A DNA stretch of 64,000 nt. Origin: an uncultured Granulosicoccus sp. (GTDB lineage: Bacteria > Pseudomonadota > Gammaproteobacteria > Granulosicoccales > Granulosicoccaceae). The notes beneath the pieces were generated by a model, which was not told the origin of the DNA, did no database searches, and saw only the letters and a program-made list of their open reading frames with translations. Positions 44,743 through 52,953 of this stretch are shown here, one piece after another. The translations under genes and the position numbers were made by a program. The stretch spans positions 34,911-98,910 of the forward strand of contig CANLNQ010000026.1 in NCBI GenBank assembly GCA_947492525.1, in the 5' to 3' direction. Position 1 is the stretch's first letter; each line of letters starts with the position of its first letter.

Positions 44743-45749
44743 TGGCTGGTGAGAAGATCACGTCGTCTCAAGTGGCCAGACTGGCAGGCGTCAGTCAGTC
44801 GGCGGTGTCTCGGGTATTCACACCCGGCGCCAGTGTGTCGACGAAAACCGCGAGCAAGGTGCGGGCTGCTGCAAACGAGCTCGGCTACCGGCCGAATGTG
44901 CTGGCACGCTCACTCATCACCGGCAAGTCCCGGATCATCGGTTTGGTCGTGTCCTATCTGAACAACCAGTTCTACCCCGAGGTGCTGGAAAAGCTGTCCA
45001 ATGGCCTGCAAGCCAAGGGCTATCATGTCCTGGTCTTCATGGCAGCACGGACAGCCGGCAATATCGATGAAGTGCTGGAGGAAATACTGGATTATCAGGC
45101 AGACGGTATCGTGCTGGCATCCGTTGCCATGTCCTCCGAACTGGCGCTACGCAGTCATGCGGCGGGTGTGCCTGTGGTGCTGTTCAATCGCACTCAGGAT
45201 AACGATCTGCTGTCATCCATCACAGCGGACAATGTTGCAGGTGGACGCAAGGTGGCTGATCATCTGGTGCAGGCCGGGTATCAGCGAATTGCCTATATAG
45301 CCGGTTGGGAGGGGGCATCCACGCAACGGGATCGCGAGGCAGGATTCCGTGAAGGCCTCGCTGCCGCGGGTGTCAAGCTCTTTGCCCGCGAAGAGGGTGA
45401 TTTTCATTTCGAACAGGCCAAGCTGGCTGCGCGACGCATGTTTTCCGTCGATGACCAACCGGATGCCGTGTTCGTCTGCAACGACCACATGGCCTTTGCC
45501 GTCATGGATGTGCTGCGCGATGAAATGCAATTGCGCGTACCGGAGGACGTTGCCGTGGTGGGCTACGACGATGTGCCTGCTGCCGCCTGGGGCGCCTACA
45601 AGCTGACCACGGTGAGGCAGCCTGCGAACCGCATGGTGGAAGAGACCATCACCACATTGCTGACACAGATTGAACACGACGATACGCCACCTCGGCGATT
45701 GTCGATCGACGGCCCGCTGGTGGTACGCAGCACCAGCGTCAAACCCTGA
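44742..45749 (+). CDS. LacI-family regulator of the catabolic locus
   Basis: Repressor of 335 aa: HTH ITSSQVARLAGVSQSAVSRVF (residues about 5-25), hinge PNVLARSLITGKSRIIGLVV, then the effector-binding domain with VVGYDDVPAAAWGAYKLTTV near residue 270. It sits in the middle of the operon, coupled to the SDR gene. The twin TTTTGCA palindromes at 36492-36565 are the natural targets, which would make it self-regulating. Effector unknown, presumably the imported substrate or an early intermediate. Confidence 0.9.
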   Translation: MAGEKITSSQVARLAGVSQSAVSRVFTPGASVSTKTASKVRAAANELGYRPNVLARSLITGKSRIIGLVVSYLNNQFYPEVLEKLSNGLQAKGYHVLVFMAARTAGNIDEVLEEILDYQADGIVLASVAMSSELALRSHAAGVPVVLFNRTQDNDLLSSITADNVAGGRKVADHLVQAGYQRIAYIAGWEGASTQRDREAGFREGLAAAGVKLFAREEGDFHFEQAKLAARRMFSVDDQPDAVFVCNDHMAFAVMDVLRDEMQLRVPEDVAVVGYDDVPAAAWGAYKLTTVRQPANRMVEETITTLLTQIEHDDTPPRRLSIDGPLVVRSTSVKP

Positions 45750-45764
45750 CAAGAGAGAATCCAC

Positions 45765-46733
45765 ATGCAAGGCTTTGACCCCCGGTTCAAGGACTTTCCT
45801 GACTACATCATCGGTATTACCCGGGAGATCTGGGAGGATCGTGGTATAGCCACGCTGCACCAGTACTACTCGCCGGATATCGTCGTGCGTTCGCCTGCAT
45901 CGGTTGTGGTCGGGAACCAGGGTGTCATTGCCGCCACGCTGGCGACCTTGGCGGAGTTTCCCGATCGTACCTTGCTGGGCGAAGATGTCATCTGGAGCGG
46001 TAGCCCCGAGCAGGGTATGCTGTCGTCGCATCGCCTGTTCTCCACGGCGACTCATCGGGGCGATGGTGTCTACGGAAAGGCCAGTGGCAAACAGCTTCGC
46101 TACCGCATCATTGCCGATTGCCACGCCATCGACAATCAGATCAACGATGAGTGGCTGATACGCGATCAGGGGGCCATCGTGCGACAGCTGGGCTGGCAGC
46201 CGGCTGACTTCGCTCGCGATCAGATTCATCGCGAAGGCGGTCCCGACAACTGTGCACCCCTGTTCTCCGACAAAATCGACAAGCCTGGCCCCTACACGGG
46301 TAAAGGCAATGATGATGAATGGGGGCAGCGCTATGCCGATCTGCTCGAGCGCATCATGGCGGCGGATCTTGCCGCCATTCCTGCCGAGTACGACCGTGCC
46401 TGTCAGCTGGAATATCCGGGCGGTGTCACCGGTCATTCGCATGTCGATGCCGATCATTTCTGGACCTCTCTGCGAGCGAGTTTCCCAAATGCCGAATTTC
46501 GTATCGAACATCAGATAGGGCGTGATGACCCGATGATGCCGCCGCGCGCAGCGATTCGCTGGAGTCTGCAAGGCAAGCACGATGGTTGGGGTGCCTATGG
46601 CGCGCCCAGTGGCGCAGACGTCTACATCATGGGGGCCTGTCACGCCGAGTTTGGTCCCTGGGGGCTGCGCCGGGAATATGTGCTGTTCGATGAAACAGCG
46701 ATCTGGAAACAGATCGTCCTGAAAACCGGGTAG
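45765..46733 (+). CDS. SnoaL/NTF2-like protein, more divergent paralogue
   Basis: Protein of 322 aa that begins DFPDYIIGITREIWEDRGI and continues LHQYYSPDIVVRSPASVVVG, features of a SnoaL-like first domain. A second similar fold follows from residue about 180 (YADLLERIMAADLAAIPAEYD, DHFWTSLRASFPNAEFRIEH). It is less like the other three SnoaL-like proteins of the locus, so a different substrate or step is probable. It lies 15 bp after the regulator and 6 bp before the cupin gene. Confidence 0.72.
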   Translation: MQGFDPRFKDFPDYIIGITREIWEDRGIATLHQYYSPDIVVRSPASVVVGNQGVIAATLATLAEFPDRTLLGEDVIWSGSPEQGMLSSHRLFSTATHRGDGVYGKASGKQLRYRIIADCHAIDNQINDEWLIRDQGAIVRQLGWQPADFARDQIHREGGPDNCAPLFSDKIDKPGPYTGKGNDDEWGQRYADLLERIMAADLAAIPAEYDRACQLEYPGGVTGHSHVDADHFWTSLRASFPNAEFRIEHQIGRDDPMMPPRAAIRWSLQGKHDGWGAYGAPSGADVYIMGACHAEFGPWGLRREYVLFDETAIWKQIVLKTG

Positions 46734-46739
46734 GAAAAA

Positions 46740-47708
46740 ATGACACCTGAACAAATGGAAGCACGAATCGTCAGATACGGCGAATTGCAACCGTGTCGCA
46801 CAGCCTTTATCGACGCGCACACCCCGGGCTCTGATCAGAAGGAGAACTTCACCATCATCGGGGGCGGCGTCTCCGAGAGTCCGGATCAGCATGTGCACAT
46901 CAAGGAGACACCCGGCTTCAATATCGGTGCTGCGGGTCAGCCTCCCAAGTGTCGCAATTCCCTGCATACCCATCGTACCGCCGAGGTGTTTTTCGTGCTC
47001 AAGGGGCGCTGGCGATTTTTCTGGGGGCGTCATGGCACTGCTGGAGAGGTGACGCTGGAGGAGGGTGATATCTTCGATATTCCCACGGGAATCTTTCGTG
47101 GCTTCGAGAATATCGGTACCGATTACGGCATGATCATGGCCGTGCTTGGCGGTGATGATGCCGGTGGTGGTGTGCTCTGGGCACCGCAGGTGATCGAGGA
47201 CGCCACCGCTCACGGACTGATTCTGGGTGACAACGGTGTGCTCTACGACAGCAAGCAAGGCCAGCAGTTGCCCGCTGGTGTGCAGCCGATGCCGTTGATG
47301 AGTGAAGCGGAACTGGCGAAGATCAGCGAGCCGGGTGTGCACGAGGTGGTGGGGCAGTATGTCGCTCGTTATCACGACATGATGGCCTTGTCAGCGGCGT
47401 CGCCTTGCCAGGTCATCGGAGCAGAGGCGCTGATCAGGGATCGACCGGGATTCGAGGTCGATTTTTTCAGCCGCGATTCACAGGACGACACGATGCGCAG
47501 CACTGAATGCCACGAGATCCTGATGATCATGCGCGGTCACTGGCGGCTGAATTGGGAGGGAGGGAGCAGTGTGCTCAATCCCGGGGATACCTGTGCCGTG
47601 CCACCGGGTTTGCCGCATGCCATCGTGCCCAGCATGAGCGGTGAAGCCAGTCTTTTCCGCGTACGCAATACCGATGATCCTGCAGGAACGACAGGTAGAC
47701 TTTCATGA
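46740..47708 (+). CDS. Two-domain cupin protein
   Basis: Protein of 322 aa with two cupin barrels. The first keeps the metal motif LHTHRTAEVFFVLKG (two His and a Glu) and GDIFDIPTGIFRGFEN, where the second-motif His is replaced. The second has ECHEILMIMRGHW and CAVPPGLPHAIVP, so ligands are partly conserved. This suggests one fully functional metal site, as in dioxygenases or isomerases of the bicupin class. The stop overlaps the next gene (ATGA). No direct evidence for the reaction. Confidence 0.8.
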   Translation: MTPEQMEARIVRYGELQPCRTAFIDAHTPGSDQKENFTIIGGGVSESPDQHVHIKETPGFNIGAAGQPPKCRNSLHTHRTAEVFFVLKGRWRFFWGRHGTAGEVTLEEGDIFDIPTGIFRGFENIGTDYGMIMAVLGGDDAGGGVLWAPQVIEDATAHGLILGDNGVLYDSKQGQQLPAGVQPMPLMSEAELAKISEPGVHEVVGQYVARYHDMMALSAASPCQVIGAEALIRDRPGFEVDFFSRDSQDDTMRSTECHEILMIMRGHWRLNWEGGSSVLNPGDTCAVPPGLPHAIVPSMSGEASLFRVRNTDDPAGTTGRLS

Positions 47709-48838
47709 AAAAATTGCCGGTAACACACGTAGGGTCCTTGCCGCGTAGCCAGGAAGTCGTGGATTTCATCTTCGCTCGCGAGCATGGCAGGGAGTATGAC
47801 CAGGCAGCTTTCGATCGCTGCATGCGCGACGCTGTCTCGGCAACCGTCAAACGACAGGTCGACGCTGGCGTTGATATCGTATCCGATGGTGAGACCAGCA
47901 AGATCAGCTACGCGACCTACGTCAAGGATCGTTATACCGGATTTTCCGGTGATAGCGAACGCAATGCGCCCGGCGATCTCAAGCTCTTTCCCGGGTTCCT
48001 GAAACGGCTGGCTGATGAAGGTGGAACGCCGCAGTACGCACGTCCCATGTGCACGGGGGAAGTCGTGTCCAAGGGGCAGGGCGAGCTGGAGAAGGATATT
48101 GCCAACCTCCAATCCGCGATGCGTGAACACGGTGCCAGTGAAGGCTTCATGAATGCGGCATCTCCCGGTGTGATCTCCTTGTTCCTGCAGAACAGCTATT
48201 ATCCCGATCGCGAACGCTATCTGGCGGCACTGGCCGATGTGATGAAGACAGAGTACGAGACGATCGTCGGGTCCGGCTTGACCCTGCAGCTGGATTGTCC
48301 CGATCTGGCGCTGTCTCGGCATATGCTCTTCAGTGATCTGGGTGATGCCGAATTCCTGAAGATTGCTCATCTGCATGTGGAGGCGCTCAATCATGCGCTG
48401 CGTGACATCGACCCTGCCAGAGTACGGGTGCACATCTGCTGGGGCAATTATGAAGGCCCTCATGTCTGCGATGTGGACATGGAAACGGTCTTTCCGGTAT
48501 TGATGGCAACAAGAGCCAGACATGTGTTGTTCGAGACCGCCAATCCGCGTCACGGTCATGAGTGGACAGTCTTCCGCGATCGCAGGAAGGAGATTCCGGA
48601 GGACAAGATTCTGGTGCCGGGTGTTGTTGATACCACGACAAACTTTGTCGAACATCCACGCCTGGTCGCAGAGCGGCTGACGCGTTTCGTCGATATCGTG
48701 GGTGACGATCGGGTTTTCGCCGGCTCGGATTGCGGCTTTGGTACCTTTGCAGGCTTCGGGGCTGTCGATCCGGATATTGCCTATGCCAAGCTCGGCGCCC
48801 TGTCCGAGGGGGCTGCCATGGCGAGGGCCGGGGCTTGA
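47705..48838 (+). CDS. Cobalamin-independent MetE C-terminal-like zinc protein (EaCoMT/MetE-II type)
   Basis: Protein of 377 aa with the MetE C-terminal TIM-barrel fold only. It starts VTHVGSLPRSQEVVDF, as in this family. The zinc ligands are H243 and C245 (HICWGNYEG) and C343 (SDCGFGTF). It lacks the N-terminal MetE half and lies in a catabolic operon, so methionine synthesis is unlikely. Relatives such as epoxyalkane:coenzyme M transferase activate a thiol on zinc and attack an alkyl or epoxide carbon. A thiol-dependent transfer in the pathway is inferred. Confidence 0.83.
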   Translation: MKKLPVTHVGSLPRSQEVVDFIFAREHGREYDQAAFDRCMRDAVSATVKRQVDAGVDIVSDGETSKISYATYVKDRYTGFSGDSERNAPGDLKLFPGFLKRLADEGGTPQYARPMCTGEVVSKGQGELEKDIANLQSAMREHGASEGFMNAASPGVISLFLQNSYYPDRERYLAALADVMKTEYETIVGSGLTLQLDCPDLALSRHMLFSDLGDAEFLKIAHLHVEALNHALRDIDPARVRVHICWGNYEGPHVCDVDMETVFPVLMATRARHVLFETANPRHGHEWTVFRDRRKEIPEDKILVPGVVDTTTNFVEHPRLVAERLTRFVDIVGDDRVFAGSDCGFGTFAGFGAVDPDIAYAKLGALSEGAAMARAGA

Positions 48839-49554
48839 CACCGCTTCTGCTGTTGCCCGGCATGATGTGCGACGCACGACTGTATCGTCATCAGATCGAC
48901 CTGTTCTCCACACAACGAACGGTGCAGTTCAGCCCGTTGAACTTGCACGATGACGTGCAGGGTCTGGCCGCCGACGTCCTTCGCAAGGCACCTGTCGAGT
49001 TTGCATTGTGCGGGCTCAGCATGGGCGGCATCGTGGCGATGGAAGTGCAGCGCCAGGCGCCTGAGCGTGTGCGTGGTCTCGCCCTGTTGGATACCAATCC
49101 CTTTGCGGAACTGGACAGTGTGAAACGGATACGGGGGCCGCAGATGGACAAGGTGCGTGCCGGTCGCCTGCTCGAGGTCATGCGCGACGAGATGAAGCCG
49201 AATTACCTGGCAGAGGGCGACAGCAGAGCTGACATTCTGCAACTGTGCGTGCAGATGGCTCTGGATCTGGGCGATGAGGTCTTCATCCAGCAGTCTCTGG
49301 CGCTACGCAGCAGGCCTGACCAGTGCGAGACCCTGCGGGCTGTTGCGGTGCCCACGCTGATTCTCTGCGGCGAGGAAGATCGTCTGTGTCCACCTGAAAG
49401 ACATCGTGCCATGCACGACTTGGTGCAAGGTTCGGTACTGGCCATTGTCGAGCATGCCGGGCATCTACCGGTGCTGGAGCAGCCTGCGAAGACCAATGCC
49501 TTCTTGCAAGCCTGGTTACAGGCTTGTGATTCCAGAGCGCTGGCGACTCGCTGA
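48835..49554 (+). CDS. Alpha/beta-hydrolase
   Basis: Hydrolase of about 239 aa. It opens with LLLLPGMMCDARLYRHQ (oxyanion region). The nucleophile elbow is GLSMGG, the acid is in GEEDRLCPPE and the histidine in VEHAGHLPVLEQP. The start is probably TTG at 48835, overlapping the previous stop (TTGA); the first ATG lies too far inside. It resembles lactone or ester hydrolases, so it could open a lactone formed by the dehydrogenases of the locus. Confidence 0.8.
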   Translation: MTPLLLLPGMMCDARLYRHQIDLFSTQRTVQFSPLNLHDDVQGLAADVLRKAPVEFALCGLSMGGIVAMEVQRQAPERVRGLALLDTNPFAELDSVKRIRGPQMDKVRAGRLLEVMRDEMKPNYLAEGDSRADILQLCVQMALDLGDEVFIQQSLALRSRPDQCETLRAVAVPTLILCGEEDRLCPPERHRAMHDLVQGSVLAIVEHAGHLPVLEQPAKTNAFLQAWLQACDSRALATR

Positions 49555-49612
49555 ATGAACGCTTTGTATGAAACAGTACACTAGCTTCTACCCACCCAAA
49601 CGGATTCAAGTC

Positions 49613-50323
49613 ATGTCAGATCAAGAACTGTCGCCAACGCTGCTGGAACTGCTCAGGCAGGTGGATACGCCTACCGTCTGCAATGCCATCGAGGTGGCAC
49701 AGGGGCGTCGTGGATTTGACAATTACACCAAGGGGACGATGCATGCGTCTGACCCGACTGCGCCCGCGATGGTCGGCTTCGCACGTACCGCCAGAATTGC
49801 CGGTCTCGAACCACCGACGGAGTCGAAGGAGGTGATTCGAGAACGACGGCTGGACTATTTTCGACACATGGCTGGTGGGCCACGACCCTCTGTTGCCGTT
49901 GTGGAGGACATGGATTATCCGCATTGTGTCAGCGCCTGGTGGGGAGAGGTTCATACCACGGTACACAAGGGGCTGGGACTGGATGGCGCCTTGACCAATG
50001 GTGTCATGCGCGATCTTGGCGACCTGCAACCGGGTTTTCCGGTAGTGGCCGGCTCGATCGGGCCGAGTCATGCCTTCGTGCATGTCAGGGAGATCGGCAC
50101 GCCGGTTCAGGTCAAAGGCATCAGTGTCGCAACCGGCGACCTGATCCATGCGGACCGTCACGGTGCGCTGGTGATTCCGTCAGAGGTCATTCCGAAGCTG
50201 GAGGCTGCCATTCGCACCATGCAGGGCAGCGAGCACCTGATTCTCGGGCCTGCTCGTGAACCCGGCTTCACTATCGAGAAGCTGGAAAAGGCGTGGAAGG
50301 AGTTCGAGGCTGCCCGTACCTGA
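49613..50323 (+). CDS. RraA-like aldolase/decarboxylase (HMG-aldolase type)
   Basis: Protein of about 236 aa of the RraA-like class II pyruvate aldolase family. The hallmarks are LTNGVMRDLGDL (R and D of the active site), the loop GPSHAFVHV and the C-terminal GDLIHADRHGALVIP metal/phosphate-side motif. DTPTVCNAIEVAQG is the usual opening. An ATG at 49568 would add 15 residues. As the last gene of the operon it could split a 4-hydroxy-2-oxo acid into pyruvate and another fragment. Its last codons belong to a tandem repeat that continues downstream. Confidence 0.85.
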   Translation: MSDQELSPTLLELLRQVDTPTVCNAIEVAQGRRGFDNYTKGTMHASDPTAPAMVGFARTARIAGLEPPTESKEVIRERRLDYFRHMAGGPRPSVAVVEDMDYPHCVSAWWGEVHTTVHKGLGLDGALTNGVMRDLGDLQPGFPVVAGSIGPSHAFVHVREIGTPVQVKGISVATGDLIHADRHGALVIPSEVIPKLEAAIRTMQGSEHLILGPAREPGFTIEKLEKAWKEFEAART

Positions 50324-50420
50324 TCAGTTTGCGGAGGTTGTGGATTCGAGGCTGTCCGCAACTGATCAATTTGCGGCGGGGGCGTGGGTTCGAGCCTGCC
50401 CGCGCCTGATCAATGCGCGG
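50303..50420. repeat. Tandem repeat spanning the 3' end of the RraA-like gene
   Basis: Three diverged copies of a 32-bp core (TTCGAGGCTGCCCG ... CTGATCA ... TGCGG) lie at 50303-50334, 50345-50376 and 50389-50420, with a period of 42-44 bp. The first copy contains the end and TGA of the RraA-like gene; the others lie downstream, so the gene end has been duplicated. The 185-bp gap to the convergent beta-helix gene holds nothing else that I recognise. Confidence 0.85.
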
Positions 50421-50508
50421 GGGCAGTGGATGTCACGCGTTCGGAACGAAGGGCCGGAACGCGCTCCAGCCTCAGGGAGGCAGACTGGAACGCACAATGG
50501 CAACTCGG

Positions 50509-51597
50509 TCAGGGCAATGGAGACACTGTCCCGTCGCTGGTGAAGATGTGGTCGGCCGGAATCTCGCTGCCGGCGGGCACCGCTGCACCCAGGTCCACGA
50601 TGGAACCATTGCCGATGTTCGCGCCGTCCCCGATACTGGCTTGTCGACCGATCAGCACACGGTCACCGATCGTCACCTGAGAGCCGATGCTTGCATTATT
50701 CATGATCAGTGAATTGCTGCCGATGTCGGTATAGCCGCCGATGGACACGGCGCGTTCGATGGTGGTGTAGCTGCCGACAGAAACGACGAAATCGACGGTA
50801 ACGGCATTGTCAATGACCACGCCATCACCGGCATTGAATCCGCCGTTGATAATGACCTTCTTGCCAATGCTCACGTTGTCTCCGATAACACCGCCATCAT
50901 CCCACCGGCTGTCATTACCGATCTTGAATCGGTCGCCGGCTTGCGTGCTTTCGCCGATCTCCACGCGTGCTCCGATGGTGGCGTCGTCACCCAGATTACG
51001 AATCGAGATTCTGGCTTTCTGGCCCAGGCTCAGATTGTCGCCCAGTCGCATGAAGTCGATGCCGAGCCCGCCATTGACGTTGGCATTCCGGTGGAGTCGT
51101 GCATTCTTGCCGATGGAAGCCGCAAAGACCCTGGCGCCGGGCAGCACGACGGAGCCTTCGCCCAGAATGGCTTCCGCCTCCGGAGCACCGAGAGTGGCGC
51201 GATCGACATGTGAGTTGGCGCCGAGAAAAACGCGGTTCAGGGTCGATTGAACGACGGTGCTGCTGGCGCCGACGCTGCTGACATCGGCCACGGTCGATTT
51301 GACCAGCTTGCTGCCGCTGGCAACGCGGCTGTCGCAACCGAGCGAGCCGGCAACGATGACCGCATCGGTCGCGACCAGATTGTCATCAAAACCGTCTCCA
51401 TCACTGTCGACATAGCCGGAGTCCGGCTCTTCAGGCGCGCAATTGGCCGCAGCGATGCCGGGTGCCAACAGCAAGGGGGAGAATGCGATCAGGGCTGCAA
51501 GGCCGCGATGCTTGCGGCAACAACGAGCAGGTCGATTGCTCGACACCTTCTGTGGCGAGCTGCTCGCGTGAGTGTGATTTTCAATGGATCCGTTCAT
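50509..51597 (-). CDS. Exported left-handed beta-helix (hexapeptide-repeat) protein
   Basis: Protein of 362 aa with a long signal region (GLAALIAFSPLLLAPGIAAA, cleavage near residue 51). A short acidic DSDGDGFDD segment of calcium-binding type follows. From about residue 95 to 350 there are many hexapeptide-like repeats of the form I-G-x-x-x-x (TIGARVEIGEST, SIGKKVIINGG, TIGDRVLIGRQASIGDGANIG). The fold is that of LbH acyltransferases, but no catalytic histidine context or acceptor domain is clear and export argues for a structural or surface role. Convergent with the RraA-like gene. Confidence 0.8.
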   Translation of the reverse strand: MNGSIENHTHASSSPQKVSSNRPARCCRKHRGLAALIAFSPLLLAPGIAAANCAPEEPDSGYVDSDGDGFDDNLVATDAVIVAGSLGCDSRVASGSKLVKSTVADVSSVGASSTVVQSTLNRVFLGANSHVDRATLGAPEAEAILGEGSVVLPGARVFAASIGKNARLHRNANVNGGLGIDFMRLGDNLSLGQKARISIRNLGDDATIGARVEIGESTQAGDRFKIGNDSRWDDGGVIGDNVSIGKKVIINGGFNAGDGVVIDNAVTVDFVVSVGSYTTIERAVSIGGYTDIGSNSLIMNNASIGSQVTIGDRVLIGRQASIGDGANIGNGSIVDLGAAVPAGSEIPADHIFTSDGTVSPLP

Positions 51598-51810
51598 GAA
51601 ATCATGTCCCGTGAAGAAGGAGTCCTGATGGTAACGCAGCTCGCCTCGGGCTCGATGTCAGCCGTCGACCGGGTCCGTGACTGTTTGGAGAGAGTCCTCT
51701 CTTCGAGTGTATGGCCAGTGACCGGGTTTGGGCGGTTTCCGGTAATGGTTCCCGGTGAACGTTTCAGGCTGATTCCGTGTGTGTGCCGGGGATTGCGCTA
51801 TGCTGACGAC
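51598..51810. other. Gap between the beta-helix and spermidine-synthase-like genes
   Basis: 213 bp between divergent starts. An in-frame ATG at 51628 preceded by AAGGAG would extend the downstream protein by 61 residues, but this stretch is not typical of the family. Promoters for both genes must lie here; none was assigned. Confidence 0.4.
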
Positions 51811-52503
51811 ATGAAACGTACTCTTGCAGGGCAAGCTCCCATACCCGGCGGCAATGACGTCTTGAAGCTCTATCAGGGCAAGGACGATTGCACCATTGTC
51901 ATTTCGGGCAAGGGCGAATTGATGTCAACGCGCAAACACGCATCGGAAGATGCATTGGGTACGCTGCCTTGCAGCCTGTTCAAGGATACCCATGCCTTGA
52001 GCGTTCTGATTGGCGGGCTGGGCATGGGATTCACGTTGGCCGCGGTACTGGCCGCAACCGGCAAGGACTCGACCGTGGTCGTGGCGGAACTGGTGCCAGA
52101 GGTGGTCGAGTGGAATCAGGGATTGTTGGGCAGCTACTCGAACCACCCGCTCTCTGACAGTCGCACCAGTGTGTATCACGGGGATGTATGCGATTTGTTG
52201 CGTGAACCGGTTCGGCGTCATGACATCATTGCGCTGGATGTCGACAATGGCCCGGAAGCGTTCAGCTCCGGAGGCAATAACTGGCTGTATTCAGAGGAGG
52301 GCATTGCCTGTGCCGGTGCCTGCCTCAGGCCGGGTGGGGTTCTGGCGTACTGGTCTGCGACACCGGATCCGGGTTTCGCCAGATTGCTGCGCAAGAGTGG
52401 TTTTCAGGTGTCGGAGAAGTCAGTCTTTGCGCACGGCAAGAAGGGGACGAAGCACACGATCTGGCTTGCAAGGCACGGAACAGACCAGCGGCACGCAGCC
52501 TGA
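51811..52503 (+). CDS. Spermidine-synthase-like SAM-fold protein
   Basis: Protein of about 230 aa with a Rossmann fold of the polyamine aminopropyltransferase group. LIGGLGMGFTLAAVL is the nucleotide-binding loop and VVVAELVPEVVEW the acidic strand end. DIIALDVDNGPEAF replaces the usual catalytic DxxDP region, so true spermidine synthase activity is doubtful. The start at 51811 (MKRTLAGQAPIPGG) fits the family; an alternative ATG at 51628 has a better ribosome site. Convergent with the cupin gene downstream. Function unknown. Confidence 0.78.
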   Translation: MKRTLAGQAPIPGGNDVLKLYQGKDDCTIVISGKGELMSTRKHASEDALGTLPCSLFKDTHALSVLIGGLGMGFTLAAVLAATGKDSTVVVAELVPEVVEWNQGLLGSYSNHPLSDSRTSVYHGDVCDLLREPVRRHDIIALDVDNGPEAFSSGGNNWLYSEEGIACAGACLRPGGVLAYWSATPDPGFARLLRKSGFQVSEKSVFAHGKKGTKHTIWLARHGTDQRHAA

Positions 52504-52535
52504 GCTCACCGGTCTGTTGGACATGTGCCTGCCGA

Positions 52536-52862
52536 TCAATTCTGTACGAAGTCCTCTCGCATCGGCGTGAAGGTGTCGAGCAGGACGCCTGCTTTCAGAC
52601 AACGGCAGCCGTGCATGATGTTGGGCTCCTTGTACATGGTGTCACCCACCTTGACCCGTTTGGTCTCGTCACCAATCGTGAACTCGAATTCGCCTGACAG
52701 AACGTAAGTCAGCTGTTCGTGAGGATGATTGTGCATGGCTGCAACGGCACCTTCTTCGAAGTGCACCTCAACGGACATCATGTTGTCCGAGTGGGCTAGC
52801 ACCTTGCGCGTGATGCCCTCACTGGCCTCTTCCAGGGCAACGTTTTCGTTGTGTACGAACAT
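52536..52862 (-). CDS. Single-domain cupin
   Basis: Small cupin of about 108 aa. The metal-binding residues are in AAMHNHPHEQLTYVLSGEFEF (His, His, Glu) and the second motif has PNIMHGCRCL with its histidine. GGAG lies before the ATG at 52862. It lies 91 bp downstream of the reductase gene on the same strand. Such proteins are often annotated as pectin-degradation KdgF-like cupins that open or linearise unsaturated uronates; that role is possible but unproven here. Confidence 0.82.
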   Translation of the reverse strand: MFVHNENVALEEASEGITRKVLAHSDNMMSVEVHFEEGAVAAMHNHPHEQLTYVLSGEFEFTIGDETKRVKVGDTMYKEPNIMHGCRCLKAGVLLDTFTPMREDFVQN

Positions 52863-52953
52863 TTCATTCTCCGGTTTGACAAAGCATACAGCGATCGGGC
52901 TGCGCACCGCCGCAGGGGCAGGTACGCAGCCTGGCTTTCAACGCTTGATCAGT

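Noticed and set aside
45213..47375. Very long minus-strand open frame of about 720 codons
   Set aside because: It runs antisense to the LacI, SnoaL-like and cupin genes, all of which have clear domains and ribosome sites; it is a by-product of GC-rich codon use.
47537..48913. 458-codon minus-strand frame
   Set aside because: Antisense to the cupin and MetE-II-like genes, with no domain of its own.
51628..52503. Longer start for the spermidine-synthase-like protein
   Set aside because: The ribosome site at 51628 is good, but the added 61 residues do not resemble the family N-terminus; kept only as an alternative.
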